A stretch of 18,943 bases of DNA, taken from the NCBI GenBank assembly GCA_051011595.1, contig JBPCTQ010000359.1, forward strand, positions 1 to 18,943. The letters are read 5' to 3'. This document shows positions 8,077 through 16,197 of this stretch, one piece after another. The first letter of the stretch is position 1; each line of letters opens with the position of its first letter. Position numbers and translations under genes: made by a program. Below the pieces are notes generated by a model, which saw only the letters and a list, made by a program, of their open reading frames with translations, did not search any database and was not told where the DNA came from. The stretch is from JAOUEE01 sp051011595. GTDB taxonomy: Bacteria; Actinomycetota; Acidimicrobiia; Acidimicrobiales; SHLQ01.

Positions 8077-8142
8077 GTCGTTCTCCCCTTGTCCGTAGCG
8101 CCTCTCCATCGGCGCGCAGGGGCAGAGATTGAGAGCCCGGGT

Positions 8143-8907
8143 TCATGCCATCACCACGGTGACGGCCGCCACTGCGTTGAAGGCCATGTGGGCGGCGATG
8201 GGTGCCATGAGCCCCCGGGTGCGCTGGGCCAGGACCCCGGCGACCAGCCCGAACAGCAGCAGACCGGGGAACTGCAGAAGCTGGAAGTGCACGGCCGCGA
8301 AGATCACCGACGAGATCAGCAGGGCCAGACCGGGTGCCATGAGGCGTTCGAGGGTCTTCAGCAACAGCCCACGAAAGGCCACCTCCTCGGCGATCGGTGC
8401 CGCGATGGCCACGATCGCGAAGAACACGAGAACCCCCACCGGCCCCTGGGCCCGAGCCGCCAGGGCGCGCGCCGGTCCACCCACGTCGGCATCACCGAAG
8501 ATCGAGAACAACAACAGGTACAGGGCGGGCACGAGCAACAACTGGGTGAGCAGCCCGGCCCCCAGGCCCAGCGGGATGTCCCTCGGCCGGTACCACACCC
8601 GGTAACGCTCGAGCATGGGTCGCCACCCGCCGGCGACCACCGTGGGGGCGGTGAGCAGCGCCACCCAGAACGGGATCTGGAAGAGTGCCGTTCCCCAGAT
8701 CGGCACCACATCGGACGACACCGGTGCGCCACTGGCCACCTGTATCGACGCCCGACCCACGTCGGCCCCGTCACCGGCGATGGCCGCGAGATCCCAACCC
8801 ACCGCACCAGAGATCGCGACTGCGGTCATGGCCGCCGCGAAGTTCCCCACCAGCCACAACCCGGCGAGGATCAGCAGCTCGCTCGACGGCCGATAGGACG
8901 ATTCCAT
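8143..8907 (-). CDS. CPBP family intramembrane metalloprotease (CAAX-protease-like)
   Basis: This 254-residue, mainly hydrophobic protein has the three conserved motifs of the CPBP (type II CAAX prenyl endopeptidase-like) family: EEVAFRG (174-180, matching EExxxR), FAAVH (203-207, matching FxxxH) and HMAFN (240-244, matching HxxxN). These glutamates and histidines are the catalytic and metal-binding residues of Rce1-type enzymes. Six to eight membrane helices are likely, starting at about residue 10. Bacterial members act in the membrane as proteases or as scaffolds, in immunity, secretion or transcription control; the substrate here is unknown. The ATG at 8907 has no Shine-Dalgarno, but TAGCCT lies seven bases upstream, suggesting a leaderless transcript. 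It lies 65 bases downstream of the DUF3499 gene. Confidence 0.92.
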   Translation of the reverse strand: MESSYRPSSELLILAGLWLVGNFAAAMTAVAISGAVGWDLAAIAGDGADVGRASIQVASGAPVSSDVVPIWGTALFQIPFWVALLTAPTVVAGGWRPMLERYRVWYRPRDIPLGLGAGLLTQLLLVPALYLLLFSIFGDADVGGPARALAARAQGPVGVLVFFAIVAIAAPIAEEVAFRGLLLKTLERLMAPGLALLISSVIFAAVHFQLLQFPGLLLFGLVAGVLAQRTRGLMAPIAAHMAFNAVAAVTVVMA

Positions 8908-8914
8908 CGATGGC

Positions 8915-8920
8915 AGGCTA
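8915..8920 (-). promoter_or_regulatory. Candidate -10 box (TAGCCT) for the CPBP gene
   Basis: The minus-strand hexamer TAGCCT ends seven bases before the CPBP ATG, which would put the first transcribed base at or next to the start codon. No convincing -35 element is visible. Confidence 0.5.
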
Positions 8921-8972
8921 CGGACAACGGGCGCCGGCCCGCACCGGCTGACGCGGTTGTCGGGGGCTCGGG

Positions 8973-9185
8973 TCAGGCGATACGGCGCAACGCGGTACGG
9001 CGGTCTTCGAGCACCCAACCTTGGGGCACAACCATGCGATCCGCGTGGGCGAGGCACAGATCGTGGGTCATCGGGTGAGCCTCGACGGCCAGATGATCGA
9101 TCCACACCGAACCTGATTCGTAGTCGTAGGCCAGGGTGGTGGCGGCCGCTTCCGAACAGATGGGTCGTGCGCACGAACGGGACAT
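8973..9185 (-). CDS. DUF3499 family protein, short form
   Basis: This 70-residue protein begins MSRSCARPIC and contains the block HDLCLAHADRMVVPQGW (41-57), which I recognise as the DUF3499 signature of actinobacteria. C5, C10, C44 and H47 could together bind one metal ion. Function is unknown. As I recall, family members are usually well over 100 residues, so this is a compact version ending shortly after the conserved core. The ATG at 9185 is favoured over the longer frame (start at 9236) because the family N-terminus fits and a TACGCT box lies exactly six bases upstream. The gene diverges from ftsH. In many actinobacteria DUF3499 lies close to manB, which agrees with the order here. Confidence 0.88.
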   Translation of the reverse strand: MSRSCARPICSEAAATTLAYDYESGSVWIDHLAVEAHPMTHDLCLAHADRMVVPQGWVLEDRRTALRRIA

Positions 9186-9191
9186 GAGGCG

Positions 9192-9197
9192 AGCGTA
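9192..9197 (-). promoter_or_regulatory. Candidate -10 box (TACGCT) for the DUF3499 gene
   Basis: The minus-strand hexamer TACGCT ends six bases before the ATG, the spacing expected for a leaderless transcript. It mirrors the ftsH box on the other strand across an 82-base divergent region. Confidence 0.55.
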
Positions 9198-9243
9198 GCG
9201 ATTGATTTCCTGGCTCTGGGGGATACGCGACGCCACGCAATGG

Positions 9244-9261
9244 AGGGGGGACCCCTACCAT
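9244..9261 (+). promoter_or_regulatory. Candidate ftsH -10 box (TACCAT) with overlapping inverted repeat
   Basis: TACCAT (9256-9261) ends six bases before the ftsH ATG, the leaderless spacing. Directly in front, AGGGG (9244-9248) and CCCCT (9252-9256) form an inverted repeat whose last base is the first base of the box. The same G-run contains a GGAGG sequence, but it is about 20 bases from the ATG, too far to act as a normal Shine-Dalgarno. Confidence 0.5.
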
Positions 9262-9267
9262 GGATCC

Positions 9268-11226
9268 ATGGCCGACTCTGGTCCCCCTCCCCCACCCCCG
9301 CCGCCACCCGAACGCGGGTCCGACCGCCCAAAGGCGTCCGACTCCGGTTGGCCCCGGCTGGCCATGTGGATCGTGCTCGGTGCACTGCTGGCCGCCCTGG
9401 TGCTGTCGGCGGTTGTTCCCCGCGACGGCGGCGACCAGATCATCTACTCCGACTTCCAGGCCCATGTCGCGGAGGGTCAGGTCGAGAGCATCGTCATCAA
9501 CAACGAGACCGGCAAGATCAACGGCACCCTGGTGGGGGGCGACGAGTTCACCACCACCGGCCCGGCCGACATCAGTGACGCCGATCTCGAGGTGTACCGC
9601 GAGACCGTGCCCGAGGTCGAGCTCAAACGCGACGAACCGTCGTTCCTCTCCACCTGGCTACCGCTGCTTCTCCCCATCAGCTTGCTCATCCTGTTCTTCT
9701 GGTGGATGCAGCGTCGGGCTCAGGGTCAGATGGGCGGCATCATGTCGATCGGCCGTTCCCGAGCCAAGACCTATTCCACCGAACGGCCCGGCACCACCTT
9801 CGACGACGTGGCCGGATACGCCGGCGTCAAGCAGGAGATCCGCGAGGTGGTCGACTTCTTGAAGTACCCCGACAAGTTCGGGGCCATCGGCGCCCGAATT
9901 CCCAAGGGTGTGCTGCTGGTTGGTCCCCCCGGCACGGGCAAGACCCTCATCGCGCGGGCCGTCGCCGGCGAGGCCGGGGTTCCGTTCCTCTCGGTGACCG
10001 GATCGGACTTCATGGAGATGTTCGTGGGGGTCGGCGCCAGCCGGGTGCGCGACCTGTTCGAATCGGCCCGCAAGCTGGGCCGGGCCATCATCTTCATCGA
10101 CGAGATCGACTCGGTCGGCCGCAAACGTGGCGCCGGTCTGGGCGGCGGGCACGACGAACGCGAACAGACGCTGAACCAGATGCTGGCCGAGATGGACGGC
10201 TTCGAGGCCACCGAAGGCATCGTGATGATGGCCGCCACCAACCGGCCCGACATCCTCGACCCGGCGTTGTTGCGGCCCGGTCGCTTCGACCGGCAGGTCG
10301 TGGTGCCGTTCCCCGAGATCGACGATCGTCGAGCCATTCTCGAGGTCCACGTGAAAGGCAAGAAACTCGCCGCCGACATCGACCTCAACGTCGTGGCCCG
10401 CGGCACCCCCGGTATGAGTGGTGCCGATCTGGCCAACCTGGTCAACGAAGCAGCCCTGTTCGCCGTGCGCGACGGGGCCGACCACATCCGCAGCGTCGAC
10501 TTCGAGAGCGCCCGTGACCGAGTGCTCATGGGCCAACAGCGCGAGAGCACCGTGCTGAGCGACACCGAGAAGGAACGGGTGGCCTACCACGAGGCCGGCC
10601 ACGCCGTGTGTGCATCGGTTCTCCCCCACTCCGACCCCCTGCACAAGGTGTCGATCATTCCGCGTGGGATGGCGCTCGGTGTCACCATGACGTTGCCCGA
10701 CGAGGATCGGTATCTCTGGCGGCTCGACTACATCAGCGACGAGTTGGTGAAACTCCTCGGCGGACGAATGGCCGAGCACCTGGTGTTCGGCGACACGTCG
10801 TCGGGAGCGGCCGACGACCTCAGTCGAGCCACCGAGCTCACCGGCAAGATGGTGAAGGAATGGGGCATGAGCGATCGCATCGGCCCCATGGCCTGGCAGA
10901 GCCAGGGTGGGCAGGTGTTCCTCGGCGACGAGATCTCCGGCCAGCGGGCCTACAGCGACGAGACCGCCAAGGTCATCGACAGCGAGATCGAACGCATCAT
11001 GCGCGAACAAGAGGATCGCTGCCGTCAGCTGCTCACCGATCACCGTCACGGTCTCGATCTGGTGGCCCGCAGCCTGCTCGAGCACGAAACCATCGACGGC
11101 GCCGAAGTCAGTCGCCTCCTCGACCTCGGCGGTGGCGACCCGCCGAAGGGCGCCCACGACGAAGCGCCGCTCGGCGCCGAGCTCGAACCCGAGCCGGTAC
11201 CGGGCGACTCCTCAGCCGGCGACTGA
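9268..11226 (+). CDS. ftsH: ATP-dependent zinc metalloprotease FtsH
   Basis: This hexameric membrane AAA+ protease degrades damaged membrane and short-lived regulatory proteins. The 652-residue protein has a first helix (about 32-50), an extracytoplasmic domain (about 51-127), a second helix (about 128-147), Walker A GPPGTGKT (219-226), the pore-loop FVG (252-254), Walker B IIFIDEID (274-281), the second region of homology NRPDILDPALLRPGRFDR (325-342), the zinc motif HEAGH (441-445) and the third zinc ligand D517. All catalytic residues are intact. The N-terminus is unusual, with nine consecutive prolines at 6-14. The ATG at 9268 is chosen over an upstream in-frame start because a TACCAT box is six bases away. 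The thioredoxin-fold gene follows after six bases. Confidence 0.98.
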   Translation: MADSGPPPPPPPPPERGSDRPKASDSGWPRLAMWIVLGALLAALVLSAVVPRDGGDQIIYSDFQAHVAEGQVESIVINNETGKINGTLVGGDEFTTTGPADISDADLEVYRETVPEVELKRDEPSFLSTWLPLLLPISLLILFFWWMQRRAQGQMGGIMSIGRSRAKTYSTERPGTTFDDVAGYAGVKQEIREVVDFLKYPDKFGAIGARIPKGVLLVGPPGTGKTLIARAVAGEAGVPFLSVTGSDFMEMFVGVGASRVRDLFESARKLGRAIIFIDEIDSVGRKRGAGLGGGHDEREQTLNQMLAEMDGFEATEGIVMMAATNRPDILDPALLRPGRFDRQVVVPFPEIDDRRAILEVHVKGKKLAADIDLNVVARGTPGMSGADLANLVNEAALFAVRDGADHIRSVDFESARDRVLMGQQRESTVLSDTEKERVAYHEAGHAVCASVLPHSDPLHKVSIIPRGMALGVTMTLPDEDRYLWRLDYISDELVKLLGGRMAEHLVFGDTSSGAADDLSRATELTGKMVKEWGMSDRIGPMAWQSQGGQVFLGDEISGQRAYSDETAKVIDSEIERIMREQEDRCRQLLTDHRHGLDLVARSLLEHETIDGAEVSRLLDLGGGDPPKGAHDEAPLGAELEPEPVPGDSSAGD

Positions 11227-11232
11227 CCCGCC

Positions 11233-11646
11233 GTGGAGCGGGTGCTGATCGTCGTCGCCGTACTGGTGGTCGCGGTGATCGTGGCGCTGATCGCCCGACG
11301 ACGCCGACCCGACGCTCCGGCCCGCACCGGCTACTCCATTCCCGATCAACTCGATCGATCCGACTTCGACCGACCCGACGCGCCTTGGCTCATCGCGGTG
11401 TTCTCGTCGGCCACCTGCGCCACCTGTGCCGAGACATGGGACAAGGCCCGCCACCTCGAATCCGACAACGTTGCCGTCCAGGAGATCGAGGTGTCCGCTC
11501 ACCCCGATCTACACGACCGCTACGCCATCGACGCCGTACCGCTCGTGGTGGTCGTCGATCATGCCGGGGTACGGCAGGCCTCGTTCCTGGGTCCGCCGAA
11601 GACCGCTGACCTGTGGGCCGCGGTGGCTGATCTGCGGGCCGACTGA
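11233..11646 (+). CDS. Membrane-anchored thioredoxin-fold protein
   Basis: The 137-residue protein has one N-terminal hydrophobic helix (4-20) followed by four arginines, then a thioredoxin-like domain: FSSATCATCAETW (57-69, with C62 and C65 as the CxxC pair) and the cis-proline equivalent at P103 (AIDAVPLVVVV). The Arg cluster after the helix suggests, by the positive-inside rule, that the domain faces the cytoplasm; a topology assay would settle this. The CATC active site differs from the CGPC of classical thioredoxin. The GTG start at 11233 is six bases after the ftsH stop, so the two are cotranscribed. A role in redox control or substrate handling next to FtsH is inference. The stop lies four bases from the convergent DUF5719 gene. 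Confidence 0.85.
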   Translation: MERVLIVVAVLVVAVIVALIARRRRPDAPARTGYSIPDQLDRSDFDRPDAPWLIAVFSSATCATCAETWDKARHLESDNVAVQEIEVSAHPDLHDRYAIDAVPLVVVVDHAGVRQASFLGPPKTADLWAAVADLRAD

Positions 11647-11650
11647 ATCC

Positions 11651-13141
11651 TCAGGGGGTGGTGTCGCTCGCCACCGACACGGCGTCGGGAACACCCAACG
11701 CCGACGACCGCGAGGTGAGCCCCACCACCTGACGCTCCATCACCACCGGGCCGGAGGCTTCGATCGAGATGGGGCCGCCGCCGATCTCGGAGAACGGCAC
11801 GCTGAGTCGGCCGCCGCGACTGAGCTCGAACTCGACGGGATCGGCATCACCGGCGGTGAGGGTGAGGGTGACGATGCTGTCGAAGCTGGGGTTCTGGATC
11901 ACCAGCGCCGACGCCTCCGGATCGAGAGAGCTCACCACGGTGGACCAGCGGGTGGCGGTGACCGGGCTGCCCACCACGGTGGTGAGCCCGGGCGCCGTGT
12001 CGGCCGAGGCCAACACCAGGTCGCGTCGTTCGGCCACGACGGGCACGTCGTTGAGCGACCGGACGACGAGCGAGAAGCTGCGCACCCCTTCGAGCACCCG
12101 ACCGGGGTCACCGCCGATCGGCTCGGCGCTGACGTCGGAGCGGATGACGACCTCGATGACCCCGTCGGCGGGCACGGTGCGTTGGAAGGGTTCGATGGCG
12201 GCCACCTCCGACGCCACCACCTCGATGTCGACCTCGGCGGGGAAGTCCGGGTCGGGGTTCATGATGAAGACCGATGTTGTCGCGTTCTCGGCCAACGTTC
12301 CGCCGGGCAAGTGCACGTCGATCGTCGGCCGGGTGGCACCGGCGGCCACCGACAGCCCCTGCCGTTCGACGGCACCGTCGTAGGCCAGCACCCGGTCGAC
12401 GATCAGGCGGCCGCTGCGGGCCCGGACGAAGGCCGACGCCCGCTCGACATTGGCCACCTCTTCGTTGACGTCGAGCAGCCGGGCCGACCGTCCCGCCACC
12501 ACCAGTCCCTCGTAGTTGCTGGGATCCCGTGAACCGTTGCTGGTGTCGAACGTGATGTCGACCACCGCGGGATCGGGAAACGGGTTGAGCAGGACCAGTT
12601 GTTGACTGGCCGCCGACACGCCGGGATCACTCACCGTGGCACCAACGGGGAAATACCAGTTGGATGCCGCCTCGGTGGCACAGGGTTGGCGGTCGGTGGC
12701 GCCCAGGTCGGCGACGGTGGCACTGTGCTCGACCATCACCGCGCCGCCGTCGAACTCGACCACGGCCGCCACCGCATCCTCACCCGGGATCTGTTCGGCC
12801 GGAACCAACTCGAGCTGTTCGCCGGGGAGAAGCGTGATCTCGGCCCGCACTGCGGTGTCGACGCCTTCGCCGTAGGTCCGCAGCGCCGGCAGATAGGTGA
12901 CGGTGCCCACCCGCTCGTCCGTGGTGAGGTTGGTGACCACCACCTGGTCGTCGTTGCCGAGTGCGGCCGCCGGGCAGTACCACACCGATGAACGAGCATC
13001 GGCCGGAGCCACGGTGGCGAGTCCGGCGTCGGCTCGCACGCTGGACGGTTCTGCCTCGGGCCGATTCTCGGCGTCGTACACGGCCCCGCCCACGAGCAAG
13101 GCCGGGATCAACACCAGGGCGGGAATCCGGAAGGCGCTCAC
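11651..13141 (-). CDS. DUF5719 family secreted or membrane-anchored protein
   Basis: The 496-residue protein starts with a hydrophobic signal or anchor (about 5-21) and is otherwise rich in beta-strand residues, so it probably lies outside the cytoplasmic membrane. The WYCPA motif (54-58) and overall pattern match what I know as DUF5719 in actinobacteria. Four similar strand-turn-strand blocks occur at about 67-85, 182-199, 291-309 and 413-431. C56 and C154 are the only cysteines, so a disulfide is possible. The function is unknown. The GTG start overlaps the stop of the upstream glycosyltransferase-like gene (GTGA), so the two are translationally coupled, and a partnership at the cell surface is a reasonable inference. 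Confidence 0.85.
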   Translation of the reverse strand: MSAFRIPALVLIPALLVGGAVYDAENRPEAEPSSVRADAGLATVAPADARSSVWYCPAAALGNDDQVVVTNLTTDERVGTVTYLPALRTYGEGVDTAVRAEITLLPGEQLELVPAEQIPGEDAVAAVVEFDGGAVMVEHSATVADLGATDRQPCATEAASNWYFPVGATVSDPGVSAASQQLVLLNPFPDPAVVDITFDTSNGSRDPSNYEGLVVAGRSARLLDVNEEVANVERASAFVRARSGRLIVDRVLAYDGAVERQGLSVAAGATRPTIDVHLPGGTLAENATTSVFIMNPDPDFPAEVDIEVVASEVAAIEPFQRTVPADGVIEVVIRSDVSAEPIGGDPGRVLEGVRSFSLVVRSLNDVPVVAERRDLVLASADTAPGLTTVVGSPVTATRWSTVVSSLDPEASALVIQNPSFDSIVTLTLTAGDADPVEFELSRGGRLSVPFSEIGGGPISIEASGPVVMERQVVGLTSRSSALGVPDAVSVASDTTP

Positions 13142-16100
13142 GACGACGTCCCCGCTCGACGGCGATTGAGGGCCACGGCCCCCACGACCAGCCAGCCGAT
13201 CATCTGGGCCACGAGGGCCGCTCGCCGGGATATGGGCGTGTGATACGACAACACCGCGTCGCCTCGGCTCACCGGTGCGAAACGGTTCTCCCAGCCCAGA
13301 CCATCGGCCCTGGCGGCCACTTCGCCGTCGACGCTGAGTCGCCAGTCGAGATTGCGCGGGGTGGCCATGTGGACCTCGGGGCCTGGTTCGATCGGACCCG
13401 TGAATCGGTTGGCACCCGCCTCGGTGGACAACACCGCCGTGACGTCGGCGGGGTCGGGCACCTGGTCGCTGCCGGGTGGTACCGCAGCCCGGCTCGGGAC
13501 CCAGGAGGCGTTCTCGTAGAAGAGCAGTGCCTGATTGACACCTTCGATCCGTTGCAGATCGAGTTGTTCGCTGAGCCCGTCGGTGATGGCAGCCGACACC
13601 GGCACCTCCTCGGAGGAGAACGGGGCAGGGGCCAACCGCAGCACCACGACCACGTAGCGCACACCGGTGGCGGCCAGCTCCCGCCCCAGCCGGTTGCTGC
13701 GACCGGCGGCCGCCTCGACGAGGGCATCGTGGATCCGGCCGGTATCGGTATCGAGCGGGGCCACCAGCTGGTCACGGATGGCGGGCGCCCCGTCGTCGCT
13801 GAGCGCAAAGGACGATGTCTCGTCGAGCGGCCAGCCGCGGGCCGGCAACACGGTGTCGGATCCGACCCACAGGACACGGTAGGAACCGTTGTCCTCGGGG
13901 TCGGGCAACAGGGCGGAGTAGAGGTCGTCGTAGTCGTCGCGTGGCATCGACCACCGCCCGTCGAGCGCCGAGCCGATCGCCGGGAAGATCCCGCAGACCA
14001 GTCCGGCCAGGGCGATGACCACGAGTAGTTGGCGCCACCCGAAGTCGTGGCGCAAGAGGTCGACCTCGAAAACGGCTGCGCCGATTCCCACCGCCATGGC
14101 CAACCCGACCGCGGCCACCACGAGGGCGAACTCGACCGACGGCAGCGGCACCGGGAGCGCACCCCACTGCGCCGCCCACGCCAACCCGAAGCCGGCCAGG
14201 GCCACGAACCATGCTCGTACGGCCCACACCAGTCGCCAGCCTCGGCCCAGCACGAGCGGGTAGGCGCCGGCGGCGAACAAACCCCAGATCAACAGCGTGG
14301 CTCCCACCGGGCCGGTGTCGAAACGCAGCAACGACTCCAAGGAGATGGTGCCCGGTTCGGTGGTGCCGGAGGCGCCGAGCGGCGCCCACTGACCACCCTC
14401 GGCGAACAACGCCAGTGTCCAGGGCAGGTGCAGGGCGGCCGCCAGCACCATGGCGCCCAACGCGGCACCGATCATCCGACCCTGGCCACCGGTATTGCCG
14501 GCCACCAACGACCCCACCAGCAGGCCGACCGCCATCACCGCGATCAACAGCACCACCATGGGAGCGAAGAACGCGGCGATCGCCGCCATGAGGCCCATGG
14601 CCAGCACCGCTCGCACCATGGTGGTCTGGCCGGCGAAGGACCCCGAACCCGACACCCGCGCCAGTTGCCCGAGCAGCCAGGGGGCGGTGGCGTAACCCAC
14701 CATCGCCGGCCAGCTACCACCCGCCAGTGCGTTGTAGCCCACCGGAAGGGCCAGATAGACAATGGCGGCCACGGCCGAGGCTCGCCGGGAACCCATGGGG
14801 GCCAGCGCCCGCCCCATACCCCACGCTCCGAACGGGATCGCCGCCAACACCAGCACCGTGCGGAGCAGACCCACGGCGCCGAACACCACCACCCCGAGCA
14901 CTCCGAGCACACCGTGTCCGGTGGGTACGGCGAGATCGGTGCCCAATCCGCTCTGCCACCACCCGCTCCACCACTCACCGAGGGCGGGGCGCCCGGCTCC
15001 GGTGAAGTTGGCCAACGACCCCAGCGCCGGGACGCCGTCGGTGATCAGGTCGCGACTGCCGAACAGGTACACCACCGCGGCGGCAACACCGGCCAGCAAG
15101 ACGTTCCGAACGGCAGCATCGGACAGGGCATCGATGCGACGCCGCGCGATCTGGCCGGCCGAGGTGGACTCGGTGAAGGCCACCCGCGACGAGATCCAGC
15201 GGCGGAACTGGGCGCTGCCCGACAGCTGGTACTCGCGCAGCTCACCGTCACCCACCTGGCGAAACGAACTGAGTTGGGCCCGTTTGCGGCGGATGCCGCC
15301 GGGATGACGCAGGTTGGAGCTCCAGGCCGCCAGCAGGTCCCGGAAACGACCCAGGCGCAGGGTGAGCAGGGCACCGAGCAGGTTGAACAGCCACAGGATG
15401 GCCGCCTGGGGAACAACCCGAGCCAGCCGGAATGGGCCGTATCCCGACAACATGATGCGCACCTGGTGACGAAGGCGAGCACGCTGATCGGGTTCGGGAT
15501 CGGGGCCCACTCCCGCCACCGCATCGGGCACCACCAGGACGCGCGCCCCGGCCACCAACGCCCGCCACCCGAGGTCGATGTCGTCGCCGTCGGACACGAT
15601 GGCCTCGTCGAGCCCGCCCAGCGCTTCGAGGAGGTCCCAGCGGACCAGCAGGCAGCGGGTGTCGACGGCGAACACGTCGGCGACCGCGTCGTGTTGTTCC
15701 TGGTCGAGTTCGCCGACCTCGACCGCCGACACCGGGTGGGCGAACTTGTCGCTCCCCAATCCAACCGATCGCAACAACGTGGGGTGATCGCGATCCACCA
15801 GCTTGGGGCCGACCACACCGGCGTTGGAGGCCAACGCCTCGGTGGCCAGATGGGCCACCGCGTCCGGGGCCAGGTGAACCCCGGCCCGGCACAGCAGCAT
15901 GAAAGGCAGCGATTCGGGCCGTTCGAGCACGGCGTTGACACCTTCGGCCCACGTGGCGCCGGGGGCGCGCCGGATGACCACCTCGGGGATGATCGCTCGG
16001 GCCGCCGATTCGACGACCACACCATCGGCCGTGACGTCGACCACAACGGCACCGATGGGCACCTCAACCTGGGCGCGCACCGATTCGAGGGTGGGGATGA

Positions 16101-16188
16101 GGTCCTCGTCTGGGTCGTCGACCACCACCACGACCAACACGGCCGGCAGGCGAGGCGAGGCCTCCTCAGCATTGTCGGCAGCCGTCAC
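13138..16188 (-). CDS. Giant membrane protein with N-terminal GT2 domain
   Basis: The 1016-residue protein has an N-terminal family 2 glycosyltransferase-like domain (about 15-245), a first helix near 258-278, a basic cytoplasmic linker (about 280-350), a multi-helix membrane block (about 360-740), an extracytoplasmic domain (about 745-985) and a last helix near 988-1005. The late GT2 block SDGDDIDLGWRA (199-210) is present, but the usual acidic donor/metal motif is replaced by CRAGVHL (100-106), so activity of this domain is doubtful. The membrane part resembles the polyprenyl-linked sugar transferase type only in general layout. The GTG start at 16188 has no Shine-Dalgarno; TAGCCT lies nine bases upstream. 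DUF5719 follows with a four-base overlap. I recall this gene pair from other actinobacteria, without a known role. Confidence 0.82.
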   Translation of the reverse strand: MTAADNAEEASPRLPAVLVVVVVDDPDEDLIPTLESVRAQVEVPIGAVVVDVTADGVVVESAARAIIPEVVIRRAPGATWAEGVNAVLERPESLPFMLLCRAGVHLAPDAVAHLATEALASNAGVVGPKLVDRDHPTLLRSVGLGSDKFAHPVSAVEVGELDQEQHDAVADVFAVDTRCLLVRWDLLEALGGLDEAIVSDGDDIDLGWRALVAGARVLVVPDAVAGVGPDPEPDQRARLRHQVRIMLSGYGPFRLARVVPQAAILWLFNLLGALLTLRLGRFRDLLAAWSSNLRHPGGIRRKRAQLSSFRQVGDGELREYQLSGSAQFRRWISSRVAFTESTSAGQIARRRIDALSDAAVRNVLLAGVAAAVVYLFGSRDLITDGVPALGSLANFTGAGRPALGEWWSGWWQSGLGTDLAVPTGHGVLGVLGVVVFGAVGLLRTVLVLAAIPFGAWGMGRALAPMGSRRASAVAAIVYLALPVGYNALAGGSWPAMVGYATAPWLLGQLARVSGSGSFAGQTTMVRAVLAMGLMAAIAAFFAPMVVLLIAVMAVGLLVGSLVAGNTGGQGRMIGAALGAMVLAAALHLPWTLALFAEGGQWAPLGASGTTEPGTISLESLLRFDTGPVGATLLIWGLFAAGAYPLVLGRGWRLVWAVRAWFVALAGFGLAWAAQWGALPVPLPSVEFALVVAAVGLAMAVGIGAAVFEVDLLRHDFGWRQLLVVIALAGLVCGIFPAIGSALDGRWSMPRDDYDDLYSALLPDPEDNGSYRVLWVGSDTVLPARGWPLDETSSFALSDDGAPAIRDQLVAPLDTDTGRIHDALVEAAAGRSNRLGRELAATGVRYVVVVLRLAPAPFSSEEVPVSAAITDGLSEQLDLQRIEGVNQALLFYENASWVPSRAAVPPGSDQVPDPADVTAVLSTEAGANRFTGPIEPGPEVHMATPRNLDWRLSVDGEVAARADGLGWENRFAPVSRGDAVLSYHTPISRRAALVAQMIGWLVVGAVALNRRRAGTSS

Positions 16189-16197
16189 GATCAGAGC

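Noticed and set aside
8098..8115. Hairpin GCGCC-N8-GGCGC between the CPBP and zinc-ribbon genes as terminator
   Set aside because: Only five base pairs, no T-run, and such GC repeats are expected by chance in this composition.
9260..9262. ATG at 9260 as the ftsH start
   Set aside because: It is out of frame with the FtsH protein; the ATG at 9268 is in frame and correctly spaced from the -10 box.
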